Assembly: GCA_964019055.1 (NCBI GenBank)
Contig: OZ025218.1
Span: 1,331,691 to 1,395,690, forward strand
DNA: 64,000 nucleotides
From: Anthopleura xanthogrammica
Lineage: Eukaryota > Cnidaria > Anthozoa > Actiniaria > Actiniidae
Direction: 5' to 3'
The notes under the pieces were generated by a model. That model saw only the letters and a list, made by a program, of their open reading frames with translations, was not told the origin of the DNA and did no database searches. Numbering within the stretch: position 1 is the stretch's first letter; each line of letters begins with the position of its first letter. Position numbers and translations under genes: made by a program. Below are positions 34,778 to 46,766 of the stretch, one piece after another.

Positions 34778-36289
34778 ATGTTGCTCAACATTTCATCGAC
34801 TCAACATACTTTTCTTGATTTGATACTTCAGAAGCCTTAACGTGGAATCCTTAAGATAGCACAGCACAAGGGCAATAAATGAACTGTTAATTAAAGGCTT
34901 CATGATGTAATGTAATCATGCATGGTTTAAATGATATATCTTATACAGCTGCTGCTGCTGCCCATAGTCTGTTAAAGCGGTTTAGTAAGGATTATATAAA
35001 CATTTGAGTTTAAAGAACCCTCAAGATGCGTTTCGCTGCATTATTGTGAAGGAATTGTTACACTTTAAAATAAAAAGTTGCATTTGAGCATCTAGCATGT
35101 TACTTATCACATGGTTATAAAACTCTCGCCTCCCCTCCCCCACCCCCTCAGTATAAGGCCATGGCCTTATTAACAGTATTCTTGCAGCACGTCGGAATGC
35201 AGCTCAATTTGAAGGACAAAACAATAGGTTCCAATTCTCAGGAGATTACCGTGGTAATAAACTTGACCCATGACGTCAAAGGATGCTCTTTTAAAATTTG
35301 ATTTTTGCATTGTTGTTCTCAGCCCCTGCGCGGTATTACGGTTACGAGGTAATTGCTGGGTTTCAATCAGCTGATAAAAGTCTCTGAATGTCATTATCTC
35401 CTCCAAATGGTGTTCAAATATTGACCACCATGTGCTGTCAGCCAGAAAGAATTCTATCGCCCAAATGAAAATCACTCCCTCCGCCTCCCCTTACCGCCTC
35501 CACCACTATAAACCTCCACTATAAACTTAAGTCGTAAACCTTGTCATGATAGACTCATTCAGCTTTAACGTAATTCCCCATTTCATACCATGTTTCATTC
35601 CCTAGAGTATAATTTATTTGTTTAACGGTTGCACTAGCCATTAAAGTGCCTATCAACCCTGACGGTTTAGTTTGAAAATCACTTCTACATGTAGGGTATG
35701 ATACGATGGCACAGTTTTACAGGACATGGACTTCTCATTTCAGAGATATAAAGGTTTAAAATTTAGTAGACGATTGTAAACTACGTACCTCAATATAGTG
35801 AGGCAGTTTACGATTGTAAATTAAAGAATAAAAGACTATAATAAAATGTTTCATTGATATCATTATAATTACGAGGCGCAGCAGAGTGAGCCATTTAATC
35901 CATAGCTCACGAGCTAAGGCGAGAGGTTCAATTGCTTTAACATAAACAAATTAAACTAGTTGGACAATAAAAACGACAGGAGGAGGCAAATATTTGAATT
36001 CTTTTCTATTTATATATCCAATTAAAAAACGGGCTCTTTTTCTCTGTCTTTCGCTATGAGAAATGGATATGAACCATTAGTAGCTTAGCCAACTAGTATA
36101 TAACACACAATTTGAAATAAACTACTACTTTGTTTATACTTTTAATGAATAAGTCTTTTGATGGATATACTGAATGAATATAGAAGATAAGTGCTTCATA
36201 CAGGTTTAGATATCGTTAATAATTAATAAGGCTACAGGAAACTACCTTAGATTTTATATAACATTCATAGTGACTTACCTAAAGACACC
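34778..36289. other. P3-P4 intergenic region
   Basis: Matches the P1-P2 interval but lacks about 750-780 bp; the poly-C/(CA)n tract at the break point in copy A is replaced by a short pyrimidine-rich stretch at about 35476-35510. No gene. Confidence 0.5.
34874..34879 (+). terminator. Polyadenylation signal of P3
   Basis: AATAAA about 97 bp after the stop, as in P1. Confidence 0.5.
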
Positions 36290-38495
36290 ATGAAGTGCAA
36301 AATTGCAGCTCTCCTTGCAGCATTGCTCTGCCAACTAGCTTGCATCAGAGGTACCAACTCACAAGATGATCGTCACCCAGGATTCCTGTTTGATAATCAT
36401 CCTGGTTACATTCTGTCTTTGCCCACCAACACCAATTTCAGACAGATGTCCACCAAAGTCTCAAGCAAGATGGACTGCGTGTTCGCTTGTGTTGGGACAT
36501 CTTGGTGCCGTTCGATCAATTTTAAGAACACTGCTGAGATGGACAGGCAACACATATGTGAGCTGTTAGGGACGACTGATAAAAGTACAAACCCAAAGTT
36601 CTTGAAACTGGACGAAAACTATACTCATATGAACATGCAGGTAAGATTAGGTGGTGATCATCGATCATCCCAGAGGTTGTTTCAGTGTCCTATCAGCGAT
36701 TCTGTGAGTTAGCCGTGCCTTGACTTAAATCAGCCCAGAGGTTGTTTCAGGGTTCAATCTGTAAGTTAGCCATGCCCTGACTTAAATCAGCCCAGAGGTT
36801 GTTTCAGGATTCGATCTGTGAGTTAGCCATACCCTGACTTAGATCAGCCTAGAGGTTGTTTCAGGATTCGATCTGTGAGTTAGCCATACCCTGACTTAAA
36901 TCAGCCCAGAGGTTGTTTCAGGATTCGATCTGTGAGTTAGCCGTACCCTGACTTAGATCACTCCAAAGCCTATTTCTAGGCAACGATAAAATTTGAAGAT
37001 TTTCCATTTAGTGGACTATGATAATCTGCAGATCATAGTTTCAATAGTATGAAATTTGTTTGATAGAAACCGCCGTGTGAAGAAAATCCTTGTCTGAACG
37101 ATGGAAAGTGCGTACCACAGGAAAACAGGATGGACTATCGTTGTGAGTGCAAAGAGGGATACGAAGGAGAAAAATGCCAAAATGGTGAGAGAAATTTTAA
37201 ATCATTGAATCCTCTTTTATTGGCAGTTATAAAACTTCATTTTCATGAAACCTTTTTCTAGCCTTTTTTTCTTTTTTTACTTTAATTTCCGCTTTTAACC
37301 TGTTGAAAAAGAAATTATTCGATGACTATGGTAGATATGAAATGCCGACACCTGCAGACACCATGGAGAGTTCTTTTGGCGTTCGAGAACACTTTTAACT
37401 CAAATTAATCTCTTCAAATTTTGAAGATATATGTCTTATTCTGGTTTTGGAGCTCCTTTTTATGCCTAGATTATAGTTTGCGAAGCATGCTTGTTGTACG
37501 TTATATTTTCAAAGTTGTACCTCAGGGCAAGGCACAGGAAGGAACAACATACTTAGAAAAAACGTAACATACGAAAGTTATTGACCTACACGAGTACCAG
37601 AATCATGAACTTTGTTTTGATCGTTTGTGTTTGTATGGGTTGTTACCACTACTTGACCTACTTTCGCATTGCTTCTGTTTTTAAACAGAAACAATAAAAC
37701 TTAAAAGTTTATTGGAAATAAATCATTTATTAAGCTAAATCACATAGGTTCTTTAGACTTAAACATGAGCCTGCTAACTAGGCAGGAAGGAAAGAAGTAG
37801 TTTACAATATTACATGACTTACTTCATAGTGAAGTGGAAGACGTTCTTCTTCTTTAGTGTTTCGTTCCCTAAAAAAGATGAATCATAGGTGTACACAAGT
37901 TAGGATTAATAGGAGAGTCCGATTTCATGGTTACATCAGATTGGTTGCTAGCTACGCTGGTTGGTTGGTATGATCGTGTCATTTTGTAAAATGATGAATG
38001 CTGTTTTGGTGGCTCTATTCAATACATGCTGGGTTAAATTTCAGTATTTATTGACAATTTTCATGTTTGCTCTAGACTTGCTTTGAAACCTAAAAGAATA
38101 TTAGATCAAGTACTAAAGAATAAAATTAATACGGAGTTCAAAGTCACTTGCTTTCTTTTTTCATTTCCATTTTTTATGTTCTATTAATTTAGTGCATCTT
38201 CGGGGATGAGTTAATCTTCCTTCTTGTTCTTGTTCTTCTTCTTCTTCTTCTTCTTCTTCTTCTGTAAATATAATTATTGCTTCTGTAAATTCCGTGCTTT
38301 TGATAGATTTGATATTTGATGTATGGATATTGATTTTGTTTTTACATTTTCATTTTAGTTGCAGGGCTTCACTGAAAAACACGAAAGTGATGTGAGCTCT
38401 TTGGATAAATAACATTATTATTATTATTATTATTATCATGATTACCATTATGGCATTGGCATTGGCATTGGCATTGGCATTGGCATTGGCATTGG

Positions 38496-38528
<33 letters not shown>

Positions 38529-39675
38529 TGGCATTGGCATTGGCATTGGCATTGGCATTGGCATTGGCATTGGCATTGGCATTGGCATTGGCATTGGCAT
38601 TGGCATTGGCATTGGCATTGGCATTGGCATTGGCATTGGCATTGGCATTGGCATTGGCATTGGCATTGGCATTGGCATTGGCATTGGCATTGGCATTGGC
38701 ATTGGCATTGGCATTGGCATTGGCATTGGCATTGGCATTGGCATTGGCATTGGCATTGGCATTGGCATTGGCATTGGCATTGGCATTGGCATTGGCATTG
38801 GCATTGGCATTGGCATTGGCATTGGCATTGGCATTGGCATTGGCATTGGCATTGGCATTGGCATTGGCATTGGCATTGGCATTGTCATTGTCATTGTCAT
38901 TGTCATTGTCATTGTCATTGTCATTGTCATTGTCATTGCCATTGCCATTGCCATTGCCATTGTCATTGTCATTGTCATTGTCATTGTCATTGTCATTGTC
39001 ATTGTCATTGTCATTGTCATTGTCATTGTCATTGTCATTGTCATTGTCATTGTCATTGTCATTGTCATTGTCATTGTCATTGTCATTGTCATTGTCATTG
39101 TCATTGTCATTGTCATTGTCATTGTCATTGTCATTGTCATTGTCATTGTCATTGTCATTGTCATTGTCATTGTCATTGTCATTGTCATTGTCATTGTCAT
39201 TGTCATTGTCATTGTCATACACCTAGAAATAGCTTGGCAATGTTGATGACAATAAACAAAAACTTCATTATGCGCCTACCTGTACTCATACGTTTCTTTA
39301 GGATAAGCTATTTATAACAAGAAAACGTTATTTTGAATTGAAAATTAACCTTAAATAGAATAATAATTTACAATGAAATTGAGACCAATTTTGTTTATTT
39401 TCTTAGCTCTACGTCGAAATTGTGCAGATGTTCACAGATCGGGTGAAAGACGAAACGGCGTGTATACAGTAAAACCCAACAGTCAAGTCTTCTGTGACAT
39501 GACAACTGACGGAGGGGGATGGACCTTGATCAGTCGTTTCTCTAACAGTGACGCAAAGAACTGGATGAGAGACGATGGCTCCTGGTGGTATGACGTCATG
39601 AAAGGTCAAGGAAGCACCACTACCACATCTGTCAATCAAGACATGATATCCCCTGTGTTGGTTCTAAGGCACTGA
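36290..39675 (+). CDS. P4: PAN-EGF-truncated fibrinogen-like secreted protein
   Basis: Exons 36290-36640 (donor CAG|GTAAGA intact), 37067-37184 and 39428-39675, giving 238 residues. Signal peptide (MKCKIAALLAALLCQLACIRG), PAN-like module and one EGF module are intact. The fibrinogen-like part has a 12-bp in-frame deletion against P2 (NSQVFCDM for NSQGSVQVFCDM) and stops after DMISPVLVLRH, as in P2. Only the first third of the domain remains, without the segments P1 carries after DMISP. AATAAA follows at about 39728. It could be a functional short form or a degenerate gene; the open frame and intact splice sites slightly favour expression. Confidence 0.7.
36669..36960 (+). repeat. 57-58-bp minisatellite in intron 1 of P4
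   Basis: Five units, same family as in P2. Confidence 0.8.
37185..38451 (+). other. Intron 2 of P4, non-repeat part
   Basis: Corresponds to the P2 intron. A block near 37350 is shorter than in P2. Has a (TTC)n tract near 38236-38262. No exon recognised. Confidence 0.4.
38452..39218. repeat. Composite hexanucleotide array in intron 2 of P4
   Basis: (GGCATT)n with a GGCATG block at about 38490-38525, then (GTCATT)n from about 38884 with a short GCCATT block near 38937-38960. The TCACTG block that dominates the P2 array is absent, so that block arose or was lost after the duplication. Confidence 0.95.
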
Positions 39676-40646
39676 CTCTCCCTAAAGTGACCGTGACGTG
39701 TCTTAACATTGAGATATAAAAGTGCAATAATAAACATCAATGCGCTGTAATTGATTCAACATGTGACATCCGTTTGGTACCGTAACGTGTTAACCAATCA
39801 CTGTGCGCAATCACACATGGCAACGTCTCGGTCACGCCACGTCACGCAATGACATCATACAACCTTTAATTTTGTTTGCAATTGACATGGACATGATCTA
39901 TCCCCTTCCCCCGTAAGGATGACAATGACCCAATCTCAATCATGTCATGCACTTCATTTCACGCCACGTCACGTTACGTCACGTCACATCACATCACGAC
40001 ACGTCACGTCACATCACATCACATCACATCACGACACGCGACCAACGTTATTTTTATGAGGAGGGCAGGATGATTCGATTCCAAATCGCCTGAGCTGAGT
40101 TGGTTGGTTCTCTTTCTGACTCCGAAGGGTGTTCCGGCTTTAGGTTTTTCCTCCCTCCTCTCAAAGCTAATCTACTTCATGGGCTATGCTACGGAATCAT
40201 ACACGGACTGTATATAGCGTCTGGCAGCTGTGGCACCTTCGCATTGCTTTGTGTTCGACACCCTTGAGGTGCGCAACTGCTTTATTTACGAGCAATTTTC
40301 TCAGTTTTTTGTGTGTTTCCTTTTGTTATGTTTTTTTCTGTTTTCTTTTTATTTGCACGTTCTCACGAAATTTGCTTTATCTTTTGCTATCAAAAACAAC
40401 AACAGCAAAAACATCTTTAATCTCTTTTATTCCAGCATTTGCAATTATCTTATCTTAGTGACAGTTCTACTTGAGATTTGGGTCTTTCTTGCAAGCTGCT
40501 TCCACAGCTTTCTTTCGTTCATTGAAACGATTCGCATCAACCCCTGCAGCATCCCAGAACTACTTGTCAGACATCAAGTCTTTAAAAAAAAAATCTTTAA
40601 TCTCTTTTATTCCAGCATTTGCAATTATCTTATCTTAGTGACAGTT
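39676..40646. other. Tail-to-tail region between P4 and L3
   Basis: Same content as 17756-18721: a (TCACG/TCACA)n tract at about 39965-40037, a partial duplicate of L3 exon 3 at about 40413-40585, and the L3 polyadenylation signal (minus-strand AATAAA at 40606-40611). No separate gene. Confidence 0.55.
40413..40585 (-). pseudogene. Partial tandem duplicate of the 3' end of L3 exon 3
   Basis: Counterpart of 18488-18660, with the same Tyr-for-Phe change. Confidence 0.7.
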
Positions 40647-43267
40647 CTACTTGCAATTTGGGTCTTTCTTGCAAGCTGCTTCCACAGCTTTCTTTCGTTC
40701 ATTGAAACGATTCGCATCAACCCCTGCAGCATCCCAGAACTTCTTGTCCGACATCAAGTCTTTGAGCTTTTGAAGGGACTTGCTTTCCAATACCCTCTGT
40801 ATCTTCTCAGATCGTTTCTTCTTGGCCTGGTTCTTGCTGCTCATCGAGTAGTCACCCCTGTACATGATATCGGTTGCGATGTCTTTAGCAACGGGACTCA
40901 AGGAATTGAATTTCGTGCCTGTTTTGCTGTATTTCTCGACGACTCTCTTCGTAGTGGACACGTATCTTGGATAATCTTTCTCGAAGAGTTTCTTCTGTTG
41001 TTCTCTGGTTAGAGTGAAGTCTTGTAACTTGTTTTTCTAAAAGATAATAAGAATTTTATCACAAAACATAAAGTCATAAAGTTTGGAAAAAAGTTTGGAA
41101 AGATGTTTTGGTGCCAGCTTCACAGTCACAGTCACAGTCACAGTCACAGTCACAGTCACAGTCACAGTCACAGTCACAGTCACAGTCACAGTCACAGTCA
41201 CAGTCACAGTCACAGTCACAGTCACAGTCACAGTCACAGTCACAGTCACAGTCACAGTCACAGTCACAGTCACAGTCACAGTCACAGTCACAGTCACAGT
41301 CACAGTCACAGTCACAGTCACAGTCACAGTCACAGTCACAGTCACAGTCACAGTCACAGTCACAGTCACAGTCACAGTCACAGTCACAGTCACAGTCACA
41401 GTCACAGTCACAGTCACAGTCACAGTCACAGTCACAGTCACAGTCACAGTCACAGTCACAGTCACAGTCACAGTCACAGTCACAGTCACAGTCACAGTCA
41501 CAGTCACAGTCACAGTCACAGTCACAGTCACAGTCACAGTCACAGTCACAGTCACAGTCACAGTCACAGTCACAGTCACAGTCACAGTCACAGTCACAGT
41601 CACAGTCACAGTCACAGTCACAGTCACAGTGCTATTCTCGATGATGATGATGATGTAGATAATGTTAATAATAATAATATTGTCGAATACCCATGATATC
41701 ATATAAGGATGTACATGAAAACCGTTCATAAATGATAATATGATAAAAACCTTCAACCAATCTCGGGCCTTCTGTCCTTTCAACCCAACAGCATTCTTGA
41801 ACTTCTCAGCAGTCTTGTCGTCCACTCCAGCGGCAATTAGGTCTTTTTTAATCTGGTCAGATTTTCTTTGACTCATATCATAGCCTCGTCCAATCGTCAC
41901 CCCGGACCATCCTCCAGGCACATGTGGCTTACGGCTGAAATACCTGCTATTTTTATCGTCGTTTCCTTCCACGTTAAAGGTGACTTGTCCTTTGGTGACC
42001 TTGAGTGGGTTGCCTGAAACAAACAAAACTGATGATTATTCATTCCTGAACCCGACATCTTTTATGATTAGTTGGTTGTTGCTCGATACCGGATTCGAGA
42101 AGGTTTTATTCCAGGTTCTCCAGTTTTCCTTCCTCCCTAAAACCTGAAAAGAAGTGAAATAGAATGGAATATATAAATTAGTAATAAATAATGTTTCTAA
42201 CCTGTGGATGTTGATCCTGTTGTTGGTCGTGGTCCCCAAGTAGATCGTGGTCCCCAAGTAGATCGTGGTCCCCAAGTAGATCGTGGTCCCAAAGTAGATC
42301 GTGGTCCCCAAGTAGATCGTGGTCCCCAAGTAGATCGTGGTCCCCGAGTAGGTCGTGGTCCCCAAGTAGATCGTGGTCCCCGAGTAGATCGTGGTCCCCA
42401 AGTAGATCGTGGTCCCCAAGTAGATCGTGGTCCCCAAGTAGATCGTGGTCCCCGAGTAGGTTGTGGTCCCAAAGTAGATCGTGGTCCCCATGGTCTTTGG
42501 GTAGTGTACGATCTTCGTCGGGTAGTGTACGACCTTCGCCTGGTATTGTACGATCTTCGCCGAGTAACGTACGATCTTCGCCGAGTAACGTACGATCTTC
42601 GCCGAGTAACGTACGATCTCCTTCGGGTAGTGTACGATCTTCGTCGGGTAGTGTACGATCTTCGCCGAGTAATGTACGATCTTCTTCGTGTGGTGTACGA
42701 TCTTCGCCGAGTAACGTATGCCCTTCTCCGGGTAGTGTACGATCTTCGTCGGGTAGTGTACGATCTTCGCCGAGCAACATACGATCTTCGTCGGGCAGAA
42801 TAGGATCTTCTACGAGAAGAGTATGATGATCTTCTTCTCGCAAACCAACCTCCGCCACTTCTACGTCGGCCCCAACTTCGCCGAGTAACGTACGATCTCC
42901 TTCGGGTTGTGTACGATCTTCGTCGGGTTGTGTACGATCTCCTTCGGGTAGTGTACGATCTTCGTCGGGTTGTGTACGATCTTCTTCGTGTGGTGTACGA
43001 TCTTCGCCGAGTAACGTACGATCTTCTCCGGGTGGTGTACGATCTTCGCCGAGCAACGAATGATCTTCGTCGGGTAGTGTACGATCTTCGCCGAGCAACA
43101 TACGATCTTCGTCGGGCAGAATAGGATCTTCTACGAGAAGAGTATGATGATCTTCTTCTCGCAGACCAACCTCCGCCACTTCTACGTCGGCCCCAACTCT
43201 CTGCCTCTTCATTGAGCAAAATCAAGGCTAAAAGAATAGCCAGTGTTAACAATACATACCACCTCAT
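40647..43267 (-). CDS. L3: secreted Arg-rich-repeat pesticin-type muramidase, compact gene
   Basis: Exons 43267-42202, 42013-41751 and 41036-40647 on the minus strand, 572 residues, phases 1 and 0. This copy gives the clearest support for the fusion: intron 1 is only 188 bp, so the Arg-rich exon and the catalytic exon are adjacent with matching phase. Order: signal peptide, SWGRRRSGGGW segment, Arg repeats, a second internal copy of the SWGRRRSGGGW segment near residue 130, more Arg repeats, about 13 units of a six-residue GPRSTW-type repeat (18 bp), TTGSTSTG, then the muramidase domain. Glu371, Thr395 and Asp401 match the pesticin catalytic residues. Exon 3 differs from L2 at a few residues (FNSLSPVAKD, KAVEAAC). 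Extracellular peptidoglycan hydrolysis is predicted; what the repeats do is unknown. Confidence 0.8.
41121..41630. repeat. (CACAGT)n array in intron 2 of L3
   Basis: 85 uninterrupted hexamer units, the counterpart of the longer L2 array. Confidence 0.95.
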
Positions 43268-45648
43268 CTTGAAGCAAGGGAGAGCTGGACTGTCTTGACG
43301 CCGAGAAAAGACTGTCTTGACTCAAGCAGAGCCTGAACAGACGTACATCTAGGTGGATATTCGCTATATCAGAGATTTTTTCAGGAAATTAGGAAAATTT
43401 TCGTGTTTCGTGAATTAATGGCAGAAAAATCAATAGAAGTAAAAACCATGTTGTCAGTGCCAACGAGCTTAAAATACCAATTAATGTCACATATTGTCAG
43501 TGTTTTCCTGTGAATACTGAATATCGTGCATAGTGAATTGCAGCTTGAGTCATCGTGGTAAATTATAACGAGAGTCTTTTTTTTTTAGAAGCCAAAACCA
43601 GGCTAAACCAACACGTTTTACCTATTGTAGCCCATACATCTCTTTTTGTAGAAATACAGAATACTTTTCTTTACTTTACATAGTGAATTGCAGCTCGAGT
43701 CATCGCGGTAAATTATAACGAGAGTCTTTTAGAAGCCAAAACCAGGCTAAACCAACACGTTTTACCTATTGTAGCCCATACATCTCTTTTTGTAGAAATA
43801 CAGAATACTTTTCTTTACTTTACATAGTGAATTGCAGCTCGAGTCATCGCGGTAAATTATAACGAGAGTCTTTTAGAAGCCAAAACCAGGCTAAACCAAC
43901 ATGTTTAACCTATTGTAGCCAATACATGTCTTAGGCTAAACCAACACTATAGAAGCAAGATTTAGTGACTGATTTATCAAGCATAGCGTAGCGACAAAAT
44001 AGTGATCATTTTCTGTCGGAATATAATGAAATATTTTTTTCCGCTTTGATTTTTATCATATATGAATTTGAAGAGAGAGAGAGAGAGAGAGAGAGACTCA
44101 CACACAGCTCTTGAAATCGTCTCTGTGAATATATTTGAACAGCAATTGAAAACTTATCTTTGTAATACAATTTCTTTCAAGTATGAGATATTTTTGTTAC
44201 CCAAAGTTTTCATCATTTCTGTTTGCACTGCATGAATCAGTTCACTTCAAGTATCCAAAAAGATGAGCCTTTCTATACATACGTATAGACTGAGGGTAAA
44301 ATTTAAAAAAAATTGAAATCTCAGAATTTTTTTTTTGCTTTTTTATTTCTACACAAGCCTGGTTTTTCCTTACTTCATGATCAGCCACTCGATGTTAAAG
44401 AAGAGAAGTGAGTATATTCAAACAAGGATTTATAAATATTGATTTGTACTTGACTAAGTTGACTATCGATAATTGTCGGCTTTACGAGTGAAATTCTTAA
44501 TTCAGCAAAATCTTGAACTTTCTCCAATGTTAATCAAATCACGCTTAAAATAAATATACGTGATGTCTTTGGGCATATAAAGTGACTGTGTGGTTAATGT
44601 GTCTAAAAGCTCTGTGTTTTTATCTCCTTAGCGAGTAAAAACAGGAAAAAATTCTGAAGATTTTTTTTCAAGGCAGAAATATGACAAAGGCGACGCATAT
44701 ATTAATAGAATTTTAAAAATCAAGTTGAAATTTAAAGCATTTTAAATGAATTATTTCTTCCTAAAACGCATCGAAAATTAACTGGTATAGTTAAAATTGA
44801 AGGTACCTTCTACGGCTAAAAGTTAATATTTTTTCAGTTACGGTTTACGAAAAAACTTAAAATTTGATTCCCATTGTTTTAAAAATTAAACATTAATTTC
44901 AATCGCTTTAAAAAAAGTTCAGTTAATGATTAATTTCCATTGTTGAAAAAACACATTTAAGGTTTTAGGACCATTCTGTGATGAATACATAACATTACAT
45001 CAGTCTTGAGAAGAGTCCTCGACAAATACAAGTCTTACAAACCATGTCTATAAAAATAACCCGGTTAATTTTTTTTAGACTTTTTATGCCAAACACTTAT
45101 TTTTCTTCCTTCAATTTTTGCACCTAACGACTAAAATTTGTGCCGTCTAACGGTTAAGCCCATTGAGACCTTCGAAATTATGGGGAGGAGAGAGAGAACA
45201 GAATAACGGCACTCGAGTTTTAGAGTTGGGCGAAATGGTCTGACTGCATACTAGAGATGTAGATCAGAAACGTTTGGGAATCGACAGGCAAATCATGAAT
45301 AATGAGTTGTTGAGTCCCTAAAAAAAGTCCTGTGAGCCTGTGCAATTTTGGTTATAGCAATTCAGAAGTGGTCGTATTTTATGTTCAATATTACATCTAT
45401 TTCCCAAAAAAAAATTATAAAAGCATAGTCATTATATGGTATCTTTAATTCCCTTTTATCGCATTTATTTAATACATTTTTAAAGTTTACTTTGCAAGTT
45501 ACACCATGAAGAACTGTTCACCCTGAAGGTAGTTCTTCGGGTTCAGTTTTAATTCCTTTATCTCTAATATAAATTAAATTCAGTTTAGCCTTAATTTTAC
45601 GATAGAATATCACCTTGAGGATTCAGTGTGCCAATGGGACGGGCTAGT
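43268..45648. other. 5' flank of L3 and older diverged intergenic DNA
   Basis: The first roughly 180 bp match the L1/L2/L5 upstream sequence. At about 44630-44760 there is an eroded copy of the 4290-4400 region, so this is remains of an older duplicate. A (GA)n tract is at about 44074-44095. No gene. Confidence 0.45.
43531..43950. repeat. About 145-150-bp tandem repeat, nearly three units
   Basis: Units begin TAGTGAATTGCAGCT at 43531, 43681 and 43825. A single inverted copy lies at about 24355-24500. No coding role. Confidence 0.75.
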
Positions 45649-46766
45649 TTACTTTGCGGAGTTGCAGTTCTTGTCTTTTTTACAAGCATAATAGATGTAT
45701 TCAGCTCTCGTATTGAAGCGATGGTCATCAACGCCTGCATCATTCCAGAAACCGCGATCCAACATCAGATCTGTCAGCTTAGTGAGATTTGCCTTGGAGT
45801 TATCTATCGCCTCTTGGATGGTTTCTGAACGACTTGTTTTGTCTTCGTCAAATTCATCAAACGAGTAGTCGCCTCGGAATACCAGGTCTACTGGTTTGAG
45901 TTGGTCGAATTTGAGTCCGTTGTTGGAATAATACTCATAAAGCGTCTTTGAGAGGTTCCTCTGCCTTGGGTAGTCTAGCTCGAACAATGTCTTCTGTTGT
46001 TGCTTGTTTATCAAGAAGTTTTGAAGACCGTTGTCCTGAAAAGCGAATAGAATGGCACCAAGCTATTAACACTAAGACGTTCAGTTTAGCGGGCCAAACG
46101 CCAAGCGCGCGGGCTGCAAATGCATTTACCGCCATGCTTCGATCTGATTGGTTGAGAGAATGTCTTACGACTGCTGTCAGCCAATTAGATCTTAAGTAAA
46201 CCATTTCAAAGCGCGTGCGTTTGATGTTTTCTTGTTTTCTTATTTTTGAATGAAGATGTTTTATTAAAATTCTAACTTTTGATATTGAAGACTTTGTACG
46301 ATCTAGTCTTGTATATTAATGATAATGATAATAACATGACTTTTGTCGTGCATATTGTTTATTTGTGGCCGTTGTAGCATCGTTTGCACCCTCGCTGCGC
46401 TCCGGCGCAAAATTGATGCTACTCGGGCCACAAATAAACAATATGCCCTCCAAAAGTCATGTTATTGTCCTATTTACGTGTGACGATCATCTATAATTTT
46501 GTATATACCTTTATCCATTTCTTGGCTGCAGATCCTGTCACGTTATTTGCAACCTTGAACTTGTCAGCATTGGAGGACGTTATGCCCGCAGCTACAAGGT
46601 CTTTCTTGATGTCGTTGGGGTCTCTTTCTTTCAAGTCATATCCTCGTCCAAGAGTAACTCCTGATGTGCTGCTGAAGACGTGTGGTTTACGACTAAAATG
46701 TTGGCTGCTCGGGTCATCGTCTCCTTCTGCTTCAAAGATAAACATTCCTTGTCGTACTTGTAGTAA
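45649..46766 (-). CDS. L4: diverged pesticin-type muramidase, exons 2 and 3; first exon not found
   Basis: Exon 2 at about 46766-46509 ends at a good donor (AAG|GTATAT); exon 3 is 46035-45649 (acceptor TTCAG), ending NCNSAK. The catalytic signature is EGDDD...SGVTLGRGYD, with Glu, Thr and Asp at the same spacing as in L2/L3. The helical lobe is recognisable (LFELDYPRQRNL, VFRGDYS, LMLDRGFWNDAGVDDHRFN, ACKKDKNC). Identity to L2 is far lower than between L2 and L3, so it is an older paralogue. The 5' edge of exon 2 is uncertain: an in-frame TAG precedes 46766, and a second AG at about 46757 would give the phase 1 used by the others. I find no Arg-rich exon or convincing signal-peptide exon upstream, so it is either a shorter enzyme or an incomplete gene. 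Confidence 0.65.
46331..46466. repeat. Long hairpin in intron 2 of L4
   Basis: ATAACATGAC...CATATTGTTTATTTGTGGCC at 46331-46370 is inverted at 46426-46466, with further pairing (GTAGCATC/GATGCTAC) inside the loop. MITE-like, without coding sequence. It covers more than a quarter of the intron. Confidence 0.7.
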
